DNA of 64,000 bases, from NCBI RefSeq assembly GCF_028768465.1, contig NZ_CP118225.1:1345001-1409000 (forward strand). Reading direction: 5' to 3'. The notes beneath the pieces were generated by a model that ran no database searches, was not told the origin of the DNA, and saw only the letters and a list, made by a program, of their open reading frames with translations. This DNA is from Rhodopirellula sp. P2. GTDB lineage: Bacteria; Planctomycetota; Planctomycetia; Pirellulales; Pirellulaceae. The stretch's first letter is position 1; every line of letters starts with the position of its first letter. Shown here piece by piece: positions 19,403 to 26,692 of this stretch. The position numbers and the translations under genes are program-made.

Positions 19403-20496
19403 GGTACTTGATTGTGTTCAATCAATTCATGGTGTCGGATTGGAAGCCTTTGGCACTCGTCTGTTTCATGGCATCGGTTGGCCTTGGCAGCACCGTGCTC
19501 GGAAACGAAGCGGATGATGCTTTTGCGGCTCAACTGATTGACGGAATGAGAGGCACTCGGCAATCGCTTCACCGTGGGCATTTGGTCTACTCGGTTGCAT
19601 TTGAAGTTCAGGTCGGGCAGCAAGAATCTGAATCGGAGCAAGAAAAACTTTCAGGTTTCGAAGACATGTTTCAAACAAAGGTATCGAGGACAAGCGGAGA
19701 AATATCAATCAGATGGAATGGATCGCGTGTGTGGTCACACTATCAAGCGATGAAAGAAGATGGCGAGCAAGTTGAAGAGTGGTGTATTCGAACCTCAACT
19801 GATACTTTTGTGAATCGTGATCCGAAGCATGCGACTCGAACGAATCCCGAGGATCTAGAACGAGCGGGATTCGCTATAGATCCGAGGGTTTTAGGTGTCT
19901 GTATTGGGCCGGCATCGTACGATACAGTTGAAAGGACTTTGTTCAATCCTGGACGTGCTAAACCAATGCTTGTCAAGAAGGACGTTCTGGTCGACGGGAG
20001 AATCTCGCATCATGTGCGGTGGGATATGGAAGGCATCACAGAGCAACATTTCTGTATATCAGAATCTTCGGAGTTTCCGGTCTACCGGCACTGGGGGCTG
20101 GGCGGAAAATACGAAGTAACGTCTTGGTATGATGAGGACGACTGTCTACCGACACGCACGTGGACTCGTACCCCATTGGGAGAGGGGAGGGTTCAGGTTG
20201 TTCGAATGGAACGCACTGAAAGCAACTTTGGGATTGAGGTGCCGGATTCGACGTTCTTGTTGTCAAATTTGGGTCTTGGTATCGGACAGGAGGTCGTTGA
20301 CTACGAGTCCCAGAAACGCCTTGGATACTGGGACGGTGTGCATTTGGTGAAGCGGCAGGGAAATGCGTATAGTCAAGCATCTGCGAGAGGTGCTTTTGAA
20401 GTGGATCACCGATCCATTTTTGGTCGATGGTGGATTTGTATTTTGTTGGGCGTTTTAGCCGTCGTGAGTTGGGTAGTCATTCATCGCTACCGGTGA
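19399..20496 (+). CDS. Membrane-anchored protein of unknown function, LolA-like beta architecture possible
   Basis: 365 residues with an N-terminal export segment (LALVCFMASVGLGSTVLG) and a C-terminal membrane helix (WWICILLGVLAVVSWVVIHRYR), so most of it lies outside the cytoplasm. The middle is made of alternating strands and ends with a FGIEVPDSTFLLSNLGLG segment. This pattern is seen in planctomycete outer-membrane-lipoprotein-carrier (LolA/LolB)-like domains, but no signature is decisive. ATG 19399 overlaps the preceding stop; ATG 19420 or later would also precede the leader. It is the fourth member of the coupled DUF1573/DUF1559 cluster. I do not recognise a catalytic motif. Confidence 0.65.
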   Translation: MRYLIVFNQFMVSDWKPLALVCFMASVGLGSTVLGNEADDAFAAQLIDGMRGTRQSLHRGHLVYSVAFEVQVGQQESESEQEKLSGFEDMFQTKVSRTSGEISIRWNGSRVWSHYQAMKEDGEQVEEWCIRTSTDTFVNRDPKHATRTNPEDLERAGFAIDPRVLGVCIGPASYDTVERTLFNPGRAKPMLVKKDVLVDGRISHHVRWDMEGITEQHFCISESSEFPVYRHWGLGGKYEVTSWYDEDDCLPTRTWTRTPLGEGRVQVVRMERTESNFGIEVPDSTFLLSNLGLGIGQEVVDYESQKRLGYWDGVHLVKRQGNAYSQASARGAFEVDHRSIFGRWWICILLGVLAVVSWVVIHRYR

Positions 20497-20567
20497 AGAT
20501 GATGTCGCCAATGAACGCGGTATTCTTTTTTTGATTTGGAGTAGCTGAGTCTGTTTTACGAACCTAT

Positions 20568-20987
20568 ATGGTGCCGCTCGTGTTTGGGTTTTCCTCAATC
20601 TTTTCGATGGCTTGCAACTCGCCATCGTCAAGTTGTTTTGATTGTGATTGCGAAGAGCCGACCGAGGCGTTGTCTCCATGCCAGGAAGGCGTACCTGTTT
20701 GTCAGTCGTTGGATCCGTTCACAGGAATTGGATGCGACAACAATGGAGCGTTCATAAATTTGTTTCCACGGGACTGTAAGGCCGCGATTGATTACTATGT
20801 CGATGAGACGCCGTATTATGCACAGACAATGTGTTCTGGATCGTTGCAGCCTTGTTGGCGATGGGAGTTCTGTAAGTTTGATTTTGGGTCCGGGAAGTGT
20901 GTGCCACATTCTCCCCGCGCTCCAGCAGACGGAATTGTGAACACGGCAACAAAGTACGCCGCTGAGTGTTGTAATCAGAGTTCGTAG
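20568..20987 (+). CDS. Small cysteine-rich protein, probably exported
   Basis: 139 residues containing 14 cysteines, spread over the whole length in short spacings (SSSCFDCDC, TGIGC, QTMCSGSLQPCWRWEFC, ECCNQSS). The N-terminal stretch VPLVFGFSSIFSMAC is hydrophobic and could be a signal peptide, perhaps with a lipoprotein-like Cys at its end. No family is recognised. It lies 71 bases after the unknown membrane protein, on the same strand, and may be the last gene of that cluster. Codon choice and Cys content differ from its neighbours. A frame on the opposite strand is also open, so the call rests on strand context and the export-like N-terminus. Confidence 0.5.
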   Translation: MVPLVFGFSSIFSMACNSPSSSCFDCDCEEPTEALSPCQEGVPVCQSLDPFTGIGCDNNGAFINLFPRDCKAAIDYYVDETPYYAQTMCSGSLQPCWRWEFCKFDFGSGKCVPHSPRAPADGIVNTATKYAAECCNQSS

Positions 20988-21237
20988 GGGATTGTTGAAA
21001 GTTGGTGAGCTGTTATTTGGTATAGACACCGGTGACATGAGTGCCGGTGAGTTTATCGACATCAGCAACGGATTAGATGCGGTTCAATGTTTGCTCAAGA
21101 CATTTTGAGTGCTTCGATTGCGTTGTGATTAGTCCAGTCGTCGAGTGTTCCATGCCGTCAATTCTCCGGCAGGATCCGTGTGTCTTAGCATTGTTAGTCG
21201 AAGCCGGATCGGGGGTATACTTGCGAAAGGTTTTGCA

Positions 21238-21292
21238 ATGGTGCGGTTTGGAGTGGTGATGGCGATCATCACGCTGTCAGTGCTTTTGCAGT
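21238..21292 (+). pseudogene. 5' fragment of the glycosyltransferase gene split by IS66
   Basis: ATG 21238 opens a hydrophobic leader, MVRFGVVMAIITLSVLLQ, which reaches the left end of the IS66 element after 18 codons and one base. Joining base 21292 to base 24026, after removing the element and one copy of the target duplication, restores the frame directly into LHSIVWKSPHVDECAHLAS of the 3' part. The element therefore removed the start codon and first membrane helix from the gene. Left as it is, the fragment reads into the element and stops at 21342. Confidence 0.85.
21285..21292 (+). repeat. Target site duplication, left copy
   Basis: TTTGCAGT directly abuts the left end of the IS66 element; the identical eight bases abut the right end at 24018-24025. 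Eight bases is the duplication length known for the IS66 family. Confidence 0.93.
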
Positions 21293-21314
21293 GTAACCGT
21301 TCACCAGAACCATT
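21293..21314 (+). repeat. IS66 left terminal inverted repeat
   Basis: Begins GTAACCGTTCACCAGAACC and continues ATT. It matches the reverse complement of 23996-24017 at 21 of 22 positions (A versus G at position 20). Confidence 0.93.
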
Positions 21315-21331
21315 CCGGGTTGCCCGGTTGA

Positions 21332-23128
21332 CTATTTCTTGAGACGTCGGCGGCGAGCGCGGCGGACTCGCTTGCGGTCGGCCGCTTGGCGACGCTCGTC
21401 CTGGCGGTACGTTCGGATCGATTCGCAGTGATCTAACTTCCAAACGTGAGGCGCCATCGAAGCCCAGTCGGTTTCACCAGCCAAGGTCCGTCGCAGCACA
21501 TCTTCCAAGTAGGCATGCACGTCCAAGTCATTGCGCACCGCACTGACGATGACTGTCATCAAGTTCGCCGCTCGCTCCCCAGCGGCAAGCGAGCCTTTGA
21601 ATAGCCAGTTCTTTCTGCCCGTCGCAACGCGTTTCATCAACTGTTCGCAGTCGTTGTTGTCGATCGGGATGCTGATATCTTCGGTGAAGCGACCCAGTGC
21701 CTTCCAGTGCCGACGCACATAGCCAGCCGCGGCAGCTAGGTTGCTCTTGGGAAGCACCGCCGGACTGCTCAACTGATCGCTCGATAGGTAGTCCTCGATC
21801 AGGCCAAGCACGTGTCGCGATACCTCTTGCCGACGTGCAAGGGCCTCCGTCTCGGGTAAACCTTTGATCTGGTCTTCGACGTCATACAGCATCCCGATCA
21901 ACGATTCCAGCTTTGCAACCTGAAGCGGGAATGCACCGCGGCACTCGTCGATCTTGCGGCGCGCATGGGCCCAGCACGCGGCGAACTGAATTCGCTCGTC
22001 GCTTCGAACATCGATCTTTTGAAAGCCCGACCAACAGTCTCCAATTAAAGTTCCTTTGTAATCGCCCAGCACGTCATCCGGCCCGTCACGGTGACGACTG
22101 ACCGTGAAGTCGAACGCCACCACCGGCAACCTCGAAGCATAGTAGCCCCAGAAGTTCGCTTTGATGCTCGGCTTACCTTTTCGAATCGCATCTTCAAAGA
22201 CTTCGGCGATCCGATCACCGCGAGGATGGTTCGACAAGTCAGGCATCGCCGCCGGAGTGATCAGCACCACGCCTGTATCGTCACAGCCGATACAGGTATC
22301 GGTCTTCAAGAAGCTTCGCAGGTAATCGGCCAGCGGCTGCAGGGCGAACTCGACCTGGGTTTCGAGATTGCAAAGCGTCGAGCGACTGGGCGTCCAACCG
22401 CTGCCGGCGAACATGTCTTGCTGGCGATAGAACGGCATGTGAAAGAAGTACTTCTGAGCGACCACTTCGACGGCGACGGAGACATCGAAGCGGTCGCCTT
22501 CAACCAACCCGGTCGGACGCTCGGGACTGATGATTCCAGGCTTTTTGTCGGGGTTCGATGGATCAGCAGGCACCGCATACTTGGCGTACTTGACGACTTC
22601 AACGCGAAGCTCGGCTCGCTTCCAGGCAAGTCGCTCGACTTCGTCATAGCCGATCAGTTTGAGGCCGGCTCGCTGGTCTTCGGGCAGATCGACAATGCGT
22701 TCACTGCGAGGCAGATGTTCGGGAAATTTTCGATCCGTTTTGCGAGGCGGTTTGGGCTTGCCGTTCTTTTCTTCGTTGTCACGGACGATCTGTTCGGCCT
22801 CGCGGATCGCTTCTTCGATCGCACTGACGACCTCCGGCGTGGCTTCTTCACCGAGGTCCAGGAACAACTGTCCTTCGCTATCGACTCGACGTTCGCTCTT
22901 GCGGCCAAAGAGTTGTCGCAGCAACTTCTCGACCTTCAGGTTCAGTTCGGCGTTTTCTTCGCTGAGTTTGTCATTGACCGCTTTGACTTCCAGCACCGAA
23001 TGAGCCTGCTCGGTGAGCTGCTTGTCCTTTCGCTCCAGTGCAGCTGCCTGTTCTTCGACTTGCTTTCGCAGCGATGCGATCAACGCGGCAGCGGAATCGG
23101 GATCGTCTCGAAGTGCTTTGGCATCCAT
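21332..23128 (-). CDS. tnpC: IS66 family transposase (TnpC)
   Basis: 598 residues, normal for IS66 TnpC. The N-terminal third is a coiled coil (VEEQAAALERKDKQLTEQ, ENAELNLKVEKLLRQLFGRKSER) ending in the classic LFGRKSER motif. A zinc-binding/helix-turn-helix region and the DDE catalytic domain follow: CIGCDDTGVVLI gives the first Asp, GDCWSGFQ and CWAHARRK the second region, and IDNNDCEQLMKRVATGRKNWLFKGS the conserved IS66 C-terminal motif with the Glu. ATG 23128 is the first start. It is the last gene of the element and shows no stops or frameshifts. Confidence 0.95.
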   Translation of the reverse strand: MDAKALRDDPDSAAALIASLRKQVEEQAAALERKDKQLTEQAHSVLEVKAVNDKLSEENAELNLKVEKLLRQLFGRKSERRVDSEGQLFLDLGEEATPEVVSAIEEAIREAEQIVRDNEEKNGKPKPPRKTDRKFPEHLPRSERIVDLPEDQRAGLKLIGYDEVERLAWKRAELRVEVVKYAKYAVPADPSNPDKKPGIISPERPTGLVEGDRFDVSVAVEVVAQKYFFHMPFYRQQDMFAGSGWTPSRSTLCNLETQVEFALQPLADYLRSFLKTDTCIGCDDTGVVLITPAAMPDLSNHPRGDRIAEVFEDAIRKGKPSIKANFWGYYASRLPVVAFDFTVSRHRDGPDDVLGDYKGTLIGDCWSGFQKIDVRSDERIQFAACWAHARRKIDECRGAFPLQVAKLESLIGMLYDVEDQIKGLPETEALARRQEVSRHVLGLIEDYLSSDQLSSPAVLPKSNLAAAAGYVRRHWKALGRFTEDISIPIDNNDCEQLMKRVATGRKNWLFKGSLAAGERAANLMTVIVSAVRNDLDVHAYLEDVLRRTLAGETDWASMAPHVWKLDHCESIRTYRQDERRQAADRKRVRRARRRRLKK

Positions 23129-23247
23129 GATGGCGACATTATAGAAACTGCTTTCAAACGCCCAAGACGCATGAGCGCAAAAAGAAGCGGCATGACCAAG
23201 ATTCCTTCGTCATGCCGCGTGGTGAGCGGGTCGCTAGAAAAACGTGT

Positions 23248-23616
23248 TCACGCCGCCATCCGTTTTCGCCTGACCCGGGCCGAAGCCAAATCGACGCCCC
23301 CGAGCCACATCGCCAGCTCGACAGCGTCGATCGTGACGTGGGTTTGATCACTGCCCGCTTTGGGCAGCTCGACGGTCCCTTGCTCCAGACGGCGATACCA
23401 GAGCGTCAGTCCTCCGGTCTCCCACCACAGGGCTTTGATGCGATCGCGCTTTCGATTGACAAACAGGAACAACGAACCGCTGGTGACGCTTTGGCCGAGC
23501 TGCGAGGTGACGATGCCGGTCAGCCCGTCGAAGCCTTTGCGGAAGTCCACCGGCGTGGTGCACAGGAAGATCGGAGATCCCTGAGGTAGTCCGGTCATGG
23601 CCGCCCCGCTTCGCAT
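23248..23616 (-). CDS. tnpB: IS66 Orf2 accessory protein (TnpB)
   Basis: 122 residues matching the IS66 Orf2 family: IFLCTTPVDFRKGFDGLTGIV, then GSLFLFVNRKRDRIKALWWETGGLTLWYRRLEQG. This small protein is needed for transposition of IS66 elements together with TnpA and TnpC, but its exact biochemical role is not settled. It overlaps tnpA by 22 bases, and 119 bases separate it from tnpC. Confidence 0.95.
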   Translation of the reverse strand: MRSGAAMTGLPQGSPIFLCTTPVDFRKGFDGLTGIVTSQLGQSVTSGSLFLFVNRKRDRIKALWWETGGLTLWYRRLEQGTVELPKAGSDQTHVTIDAVELAMWLGGVDLASARVRRKRMAA

Positions 23617-23936
23617 GCATCCGAGCCGAGTACTTCGACCTCGATTGAGACACCACCGGGCAACTGCACCGTTGTTCGAACGTTCGTCTTTGGCGGCGGT
23701 GCCTGCTGGCCTTGCGAATCGACGATGCGAACAGGGATCAGGGCGGGTGTCGGGCCGGAATCGGGCGGCGAAGCAGGACCAGCGGCTTTGGCAGGTCCAA
23801 GCAACTTGCGTCGCCAGTGATAGTAAGATGGCTGCGAAACGCCTTCGGCAGCACAGAACTGAGCAACAGTCATCTCGGACTGGCTAAACCGCTGCAAACG
23901 TTCGGCCCATCGTTGAGCTGCTTGGGAGTGTGTCAT
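23595..23936 (-). CDS. tnpA: IS66 TnpA-like DNA-binding accessory protein
   Basis: 113 residues. The N-terminal half is a helix-turn-helix of the transposase Orf1 type (RWAERLQRFSQSEMTVAQFCAAEGVSQPSYYHWRRKL), followed by a Pro-rich linker and a C-terminal strand pair ending VQLPGGVSIEVEV. It is the first gene of the element; the right inverted repeat lies about 60 bases upstream. ATG 23936 is the first start. Confidence 0.92.
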   Translation of the reverse strand: MTHSQAAQRWAERLQRFSQSEMTVAQFCAAEGVSQPSYYHWRRKLLGPAKAAGPASPPDSGPTPALIPVRIVDSQGQQAPPPKTNVRTTVQLPGGVSIEVEVLGSDACEAGRP

Positions 23937-23995
23937 GGGTTCTCTCCGCGAAAGGGAAGCGAAACAAAACCCACCAAGCTAAACCTCGCGCCTAC

Positions 23996-24017
23996 AACGG
24001 TTCTGGTGAACGGTTAC
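23996..24017 (-). repeat. IS66 right terminal inverted repeat
   Basis: Reverse complement begins GTAACCGTTCACCAGAACC, then GTT, pairing with 21293-21314 at 21 of 22 positions. It is followed immediately by the right copy of the TTTGCAGT duplication. Confidence 0.93.
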
Positions 24018-24025
24018 TTTGCAGT
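24018..24025 (+). repeat. Target site duplication, right copy
   Basis: TTTGCAGT, identical to 21285-21292. Marks the right boundary of the IS66 insertion. Confidence 0.93.
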
Positions 24026-25734
24026 TGCATTCGATTGTGTGGAAGTCACCGCATGTGGACGAATGCGCTCATTTGGCCTCCGGTCTGATTGGTTTGCGAA
24101 CTCACACCGCGTTCAGCTACCGTGTCAATCCTCCACTGACTCGGATGCTCGCGGCGGTGCCCCATGCCGCTGCAATCGATTGTCCGCTGACCAATGGGAT
24201 CGATGGCGATCCCTATCGAACGGAGTTCATTGCTGGCAATGAGTTGGCGGAACAGCGTGGACGCCAGATTTTTACTGATCTGTGGGTCTCGCGGTGCATG
24301 ATGCTTCCGTTCGGGTTGCTGTCCATGCTGCTGGTGTACCACTGGGCGACGCAGTTGCATGATCATGGAACAGGGGTGCTGGCCATGGCGTTGTTGGCGT
24401 TCAACCCCATGTTCATCGGATGGGCCGCAACGATCACCCCCGATGTGCCCGCTGCAGCCACAGGGCTGTTGGCTAGCTACTGTTTTTGCAGATGGATGCG
24501 GTCGGGGTCGCCACGGGCCACCGCCGCCGTTGCCGCGTCGCTCGGCTTGGCGCTGCTGACCAAATCGGTGTGGTTGATCCTACCCGTCATTTGGATCTTG
24601 GTAACGTTGGTCTCGGGAATCGCTCACCGTTGGTCTTGGAGAGAATGGCGCGAGCGGATGATTTCATTGCTTTGGGTCTTCTTCGTTGCCTTTTTAGTTT
24701 TGAATGTTGCTTATGGTTTTCATGGGAGCGGGACGAGACTCCGCGACGTGCCGCTGCAATCTGGATTTGTTCGAACTTTTCGGGATGAACTGAGTTCGTG
24801 GATCCCCGTGACGAAGAATTGCCCCATCGGATTGCCGCTGGATTTCGTGATTGGGTTGGATGTTCAAAAGTTGGACTTCGAACAGGGAGAACCGTCCTTT
24901 GTTGCTGGGCAGCGACGAGAGATAGGTGTTTGGTGGTTCTATGGTTATCTCTGGCTGATCAAGATGCCGGAGCCACTGCTGGCTGTGATTGCGCTTTCAC
25001 TTCTGCTGTTCTTGTGGAAGCCGAGCCGACTCGGCGAACGCGGGGCTTGTGTTGTGCTGATACCGACGATCGTGCTGCTCGGGATTTTGCTGTGCAGTCA
25101 AAACGGGTTGTCCCAGCACGGTCGGTATTCGCTTTCCTTGCTGCCGCTGGGAATTGTTGCTCTCAGTGGCACTCTGGCGAAGTTGTCTTCGATCCGGTGG
25201 TTGCGATGGGGACTGATCGTAACGAGCGTCGCCATTGCCCTCAACGCAACTCCTAATATGACGAGTTACTACAACTGGCTCTCAGGCGGTTCACTGAGCG
25301 GGCACCGCCACCTGTTGGGTGCCGATACCGATTGGGGCCAAGACTATCTTCTTTTAGAGGATTGGAAGCACGAGAACCTTGATCGAGGGACTCTCCATTG
25401 CTGGTTGCACGGTAGTGTTCAAGTGGGACGCTATCAATCTGAACAGCGGGGCATCTTTCCCATTCCGGGGCGACCATTGGATCCACGAACGCTGACACCT
25501 GGCTGGTATGCCATTGGCGTGAACGCTCTGCACGGGTTTGAACGAGAGTCGAATGTCGGACGCTTTTTCGCAACTCAAAATCCGGCCGAAAGGATTGGCA
25601 ATACAATCGTTGTCTACTGCCTCAAATCGACCGTGAACTTGCGTGGTCGCGGTTCGTCTGCCTTGTTCCCAGACGGTAACCCGGAAACAAGGCCACAGAG
25701 CTCGCCTCGGCAGGATGTGGATCGGCTAAACTGA
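24019..25734 (+). pseudogene. GT39-like membrane glycosyltransferase, 5' end displaced by IS66
   Basis: The remaining frame of about 571 codons opens only with TTG at 24019 inside the target duplication. It keeps the first-loop acidic motif HVDECAHLASGL, expected to hold the catalytic Asp, and the family's VNPPLTRMLAAVP. About eight to ten membrane helices follow (for example LPFGLLSMLLVYHW, MALLAFNPMFIGWAATITPDVPAAATG). The C-terminal domain contains LGADTDWGQDYLLLEDW, common in planctomycete mannosyltransferase-like proteins. The family transfers sugars from polyprenyl-phosphate donors to proteins or lipids. With the 18 codons at 21238 restored, the protein would be 587 residues. As it stands it lacks its start and first helix and is probably inactive. 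Confidence 0.85.
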
Positions 25735-25738
25735 GGCG

Positions 25739-26692
25739 ATGAGCAACGCACCCGCTTCGTCGACGACCGAACCGACTCCCGCAGCCAGCACCCCGACCGA
25801 TGCCAAGCGGCAAGCGTCTGGGCCTTTGTTGACGCCAGCCTTGTTGGGTCGGCTGGAACGGCTGGAGCTCGTTTCTCGGAAGATCTTTCGGGGGCGGATG
25901 AAAGGCGAACGCCTCAGTCGCCGGAAAGGTCAAAGCGTCGAGTTCGCTGACTTTCGGAATTACGTGCCGGGCGATGACCTCCGGCTGATCGATTGGAATT
26001 TGTACGCTCGGCTGGATCAGTTGTTTTTGAAACTGTTCCAAGAAGAAGAGGACCTGCACTTTCATGCCTTGATCGACACCAGCGCGTCGATGAACTTTGG
26101 AACACCGAACAAGCTGCGTGTCGCCAAGCAGCTTGCGGCCGCGCTTGGGTACGTGGGGCTTTGTCATGGAGACCGTGTTTGTGTTCGAGCCATGGGGCAA
26201 GCCGGTCACAATGCTCCCGTGCTTCGGTCACGTGGTTCGTTTTGGAAAATGTTGAACTACTTGGACGGTTTGTCGGGAGGCGAAAATGTTTCGCTGCACG
26301 ACGGTGTCAAGGACTTTGTGACGCGAGGTGGTGGCAGCGGCGTGGTCGTGCTGATCACCGACATGATGGACAAGGAAGGCTACGAATCGGCATTGCGAAT
26401 GTTGGTCGGTCGGCAAATCGATGTGTTTGTGCTGCAGGTGTTGTCGCAAGAAGAAATTGATCCGCCACTACGAGGTGATCGCCGGTTGATTGATGTCGAA
26501 GATGGCGATGCGGCCGAAATCACGGTCAATCAATTTGTGTTGGACAAGTACCAAGCCAACCTCAAAGCCTTTCTCCATGAGATCCGGCAATACTGTGCGA
26601 AGCGGTCGATTGTGCACGTGATGGTTCCCACCGACACGCCGATTGAAACCGTGATCACCCAGTACCTGCGAACTCGTGGGGTGGTGCGATGA
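25739..26692 (+). CDS. DUF58 domain protein
   Basis: 317 residues with no membrane segment. After a Pro/Thr/Ser-rich start comes the DUF58 signature RRKGQSVEFADFRNYVPGDDLRLIDWNLYARLDQLFLKLFQEEEDL, followed by a VWA-like fold with IDTSASMNFG. DUF58 proteins usually act with a MoxR ATPase and BatA-type VWA membrane proteins in chaperone-like or stress complexes. Here the BatA-type gene follows with an ATGA overlap but no MoxR gene is adjacent. ATG 25739 begins four bases after the stop of the damaged glycosyltransferase gene, so transcription of this operon may be affected by the IS66 insertion upstream. Confidence 0.9.
   Translation: MSNAPASSTTEPTPAASTPTDAKRQASGPLLTPALLGRLERLELVSRKIFRGRMKGERLSRRKGQSVEFADFRNYVPGDDLRLIDWNLYARLDQLFLKLFQEEEDLHFHALIDTSASMNFGTPNKLRVAKQLAAALGYVGLCHGDRVCVRAMGQAGHNAPVLRSRGSFWKMLNYLDGLSGGENVSLHDGVKDFVTRGGGSGVVVLITDMMDKEGYESALRMLVGRQIDVFVLQVLSQEEIDPPLRGDRRLIDVEDGDAAEITVNQFVLDKYQANLKAFLHEIRQYCAKRSIVHVMVPTDTPIETVITQYLRTRGVVR

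Larger units (their letters stand above)
21293..24017 (-). mobile_element. Complete IS66-family insertion sequence (2725 bp)
   Basis: The element is bounded by 22-bp terminal inverted repeats with one mismatch and by an 8-bp direct duplication of target DNA. It carries the three IS66 genes in the usual order, all reading leftwards: tnpA (23936-23595), tnpB (23616-23248) and the large tnpC transposase (23128-21332). All three frames are intact, so it may be active, and the perfect target duplication points to a recent insertion. It has landed inside a GT39-like glycosyltransferase gene. Confidence 0.95.

Noticed and set aside
20628-21068. 146-codon open frame on the minus strand opposite the Cys-rich gene
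   Set aside because: Composition is not coding-like, it reads against the cluster, and it has no family features.
20992-21108. Possible 38-codon gene (TTG start) with helical sequence VGELLFGIDTGDMSAGEF
   Set aside because: No ribosome site, no ATG, no recognised family; too short to support.
22091-23347. 418-codon plus-strand frame inside the IS66 element
   Set aside because: Reverse-strand image of tnpC and tnpB; no independent evidence.
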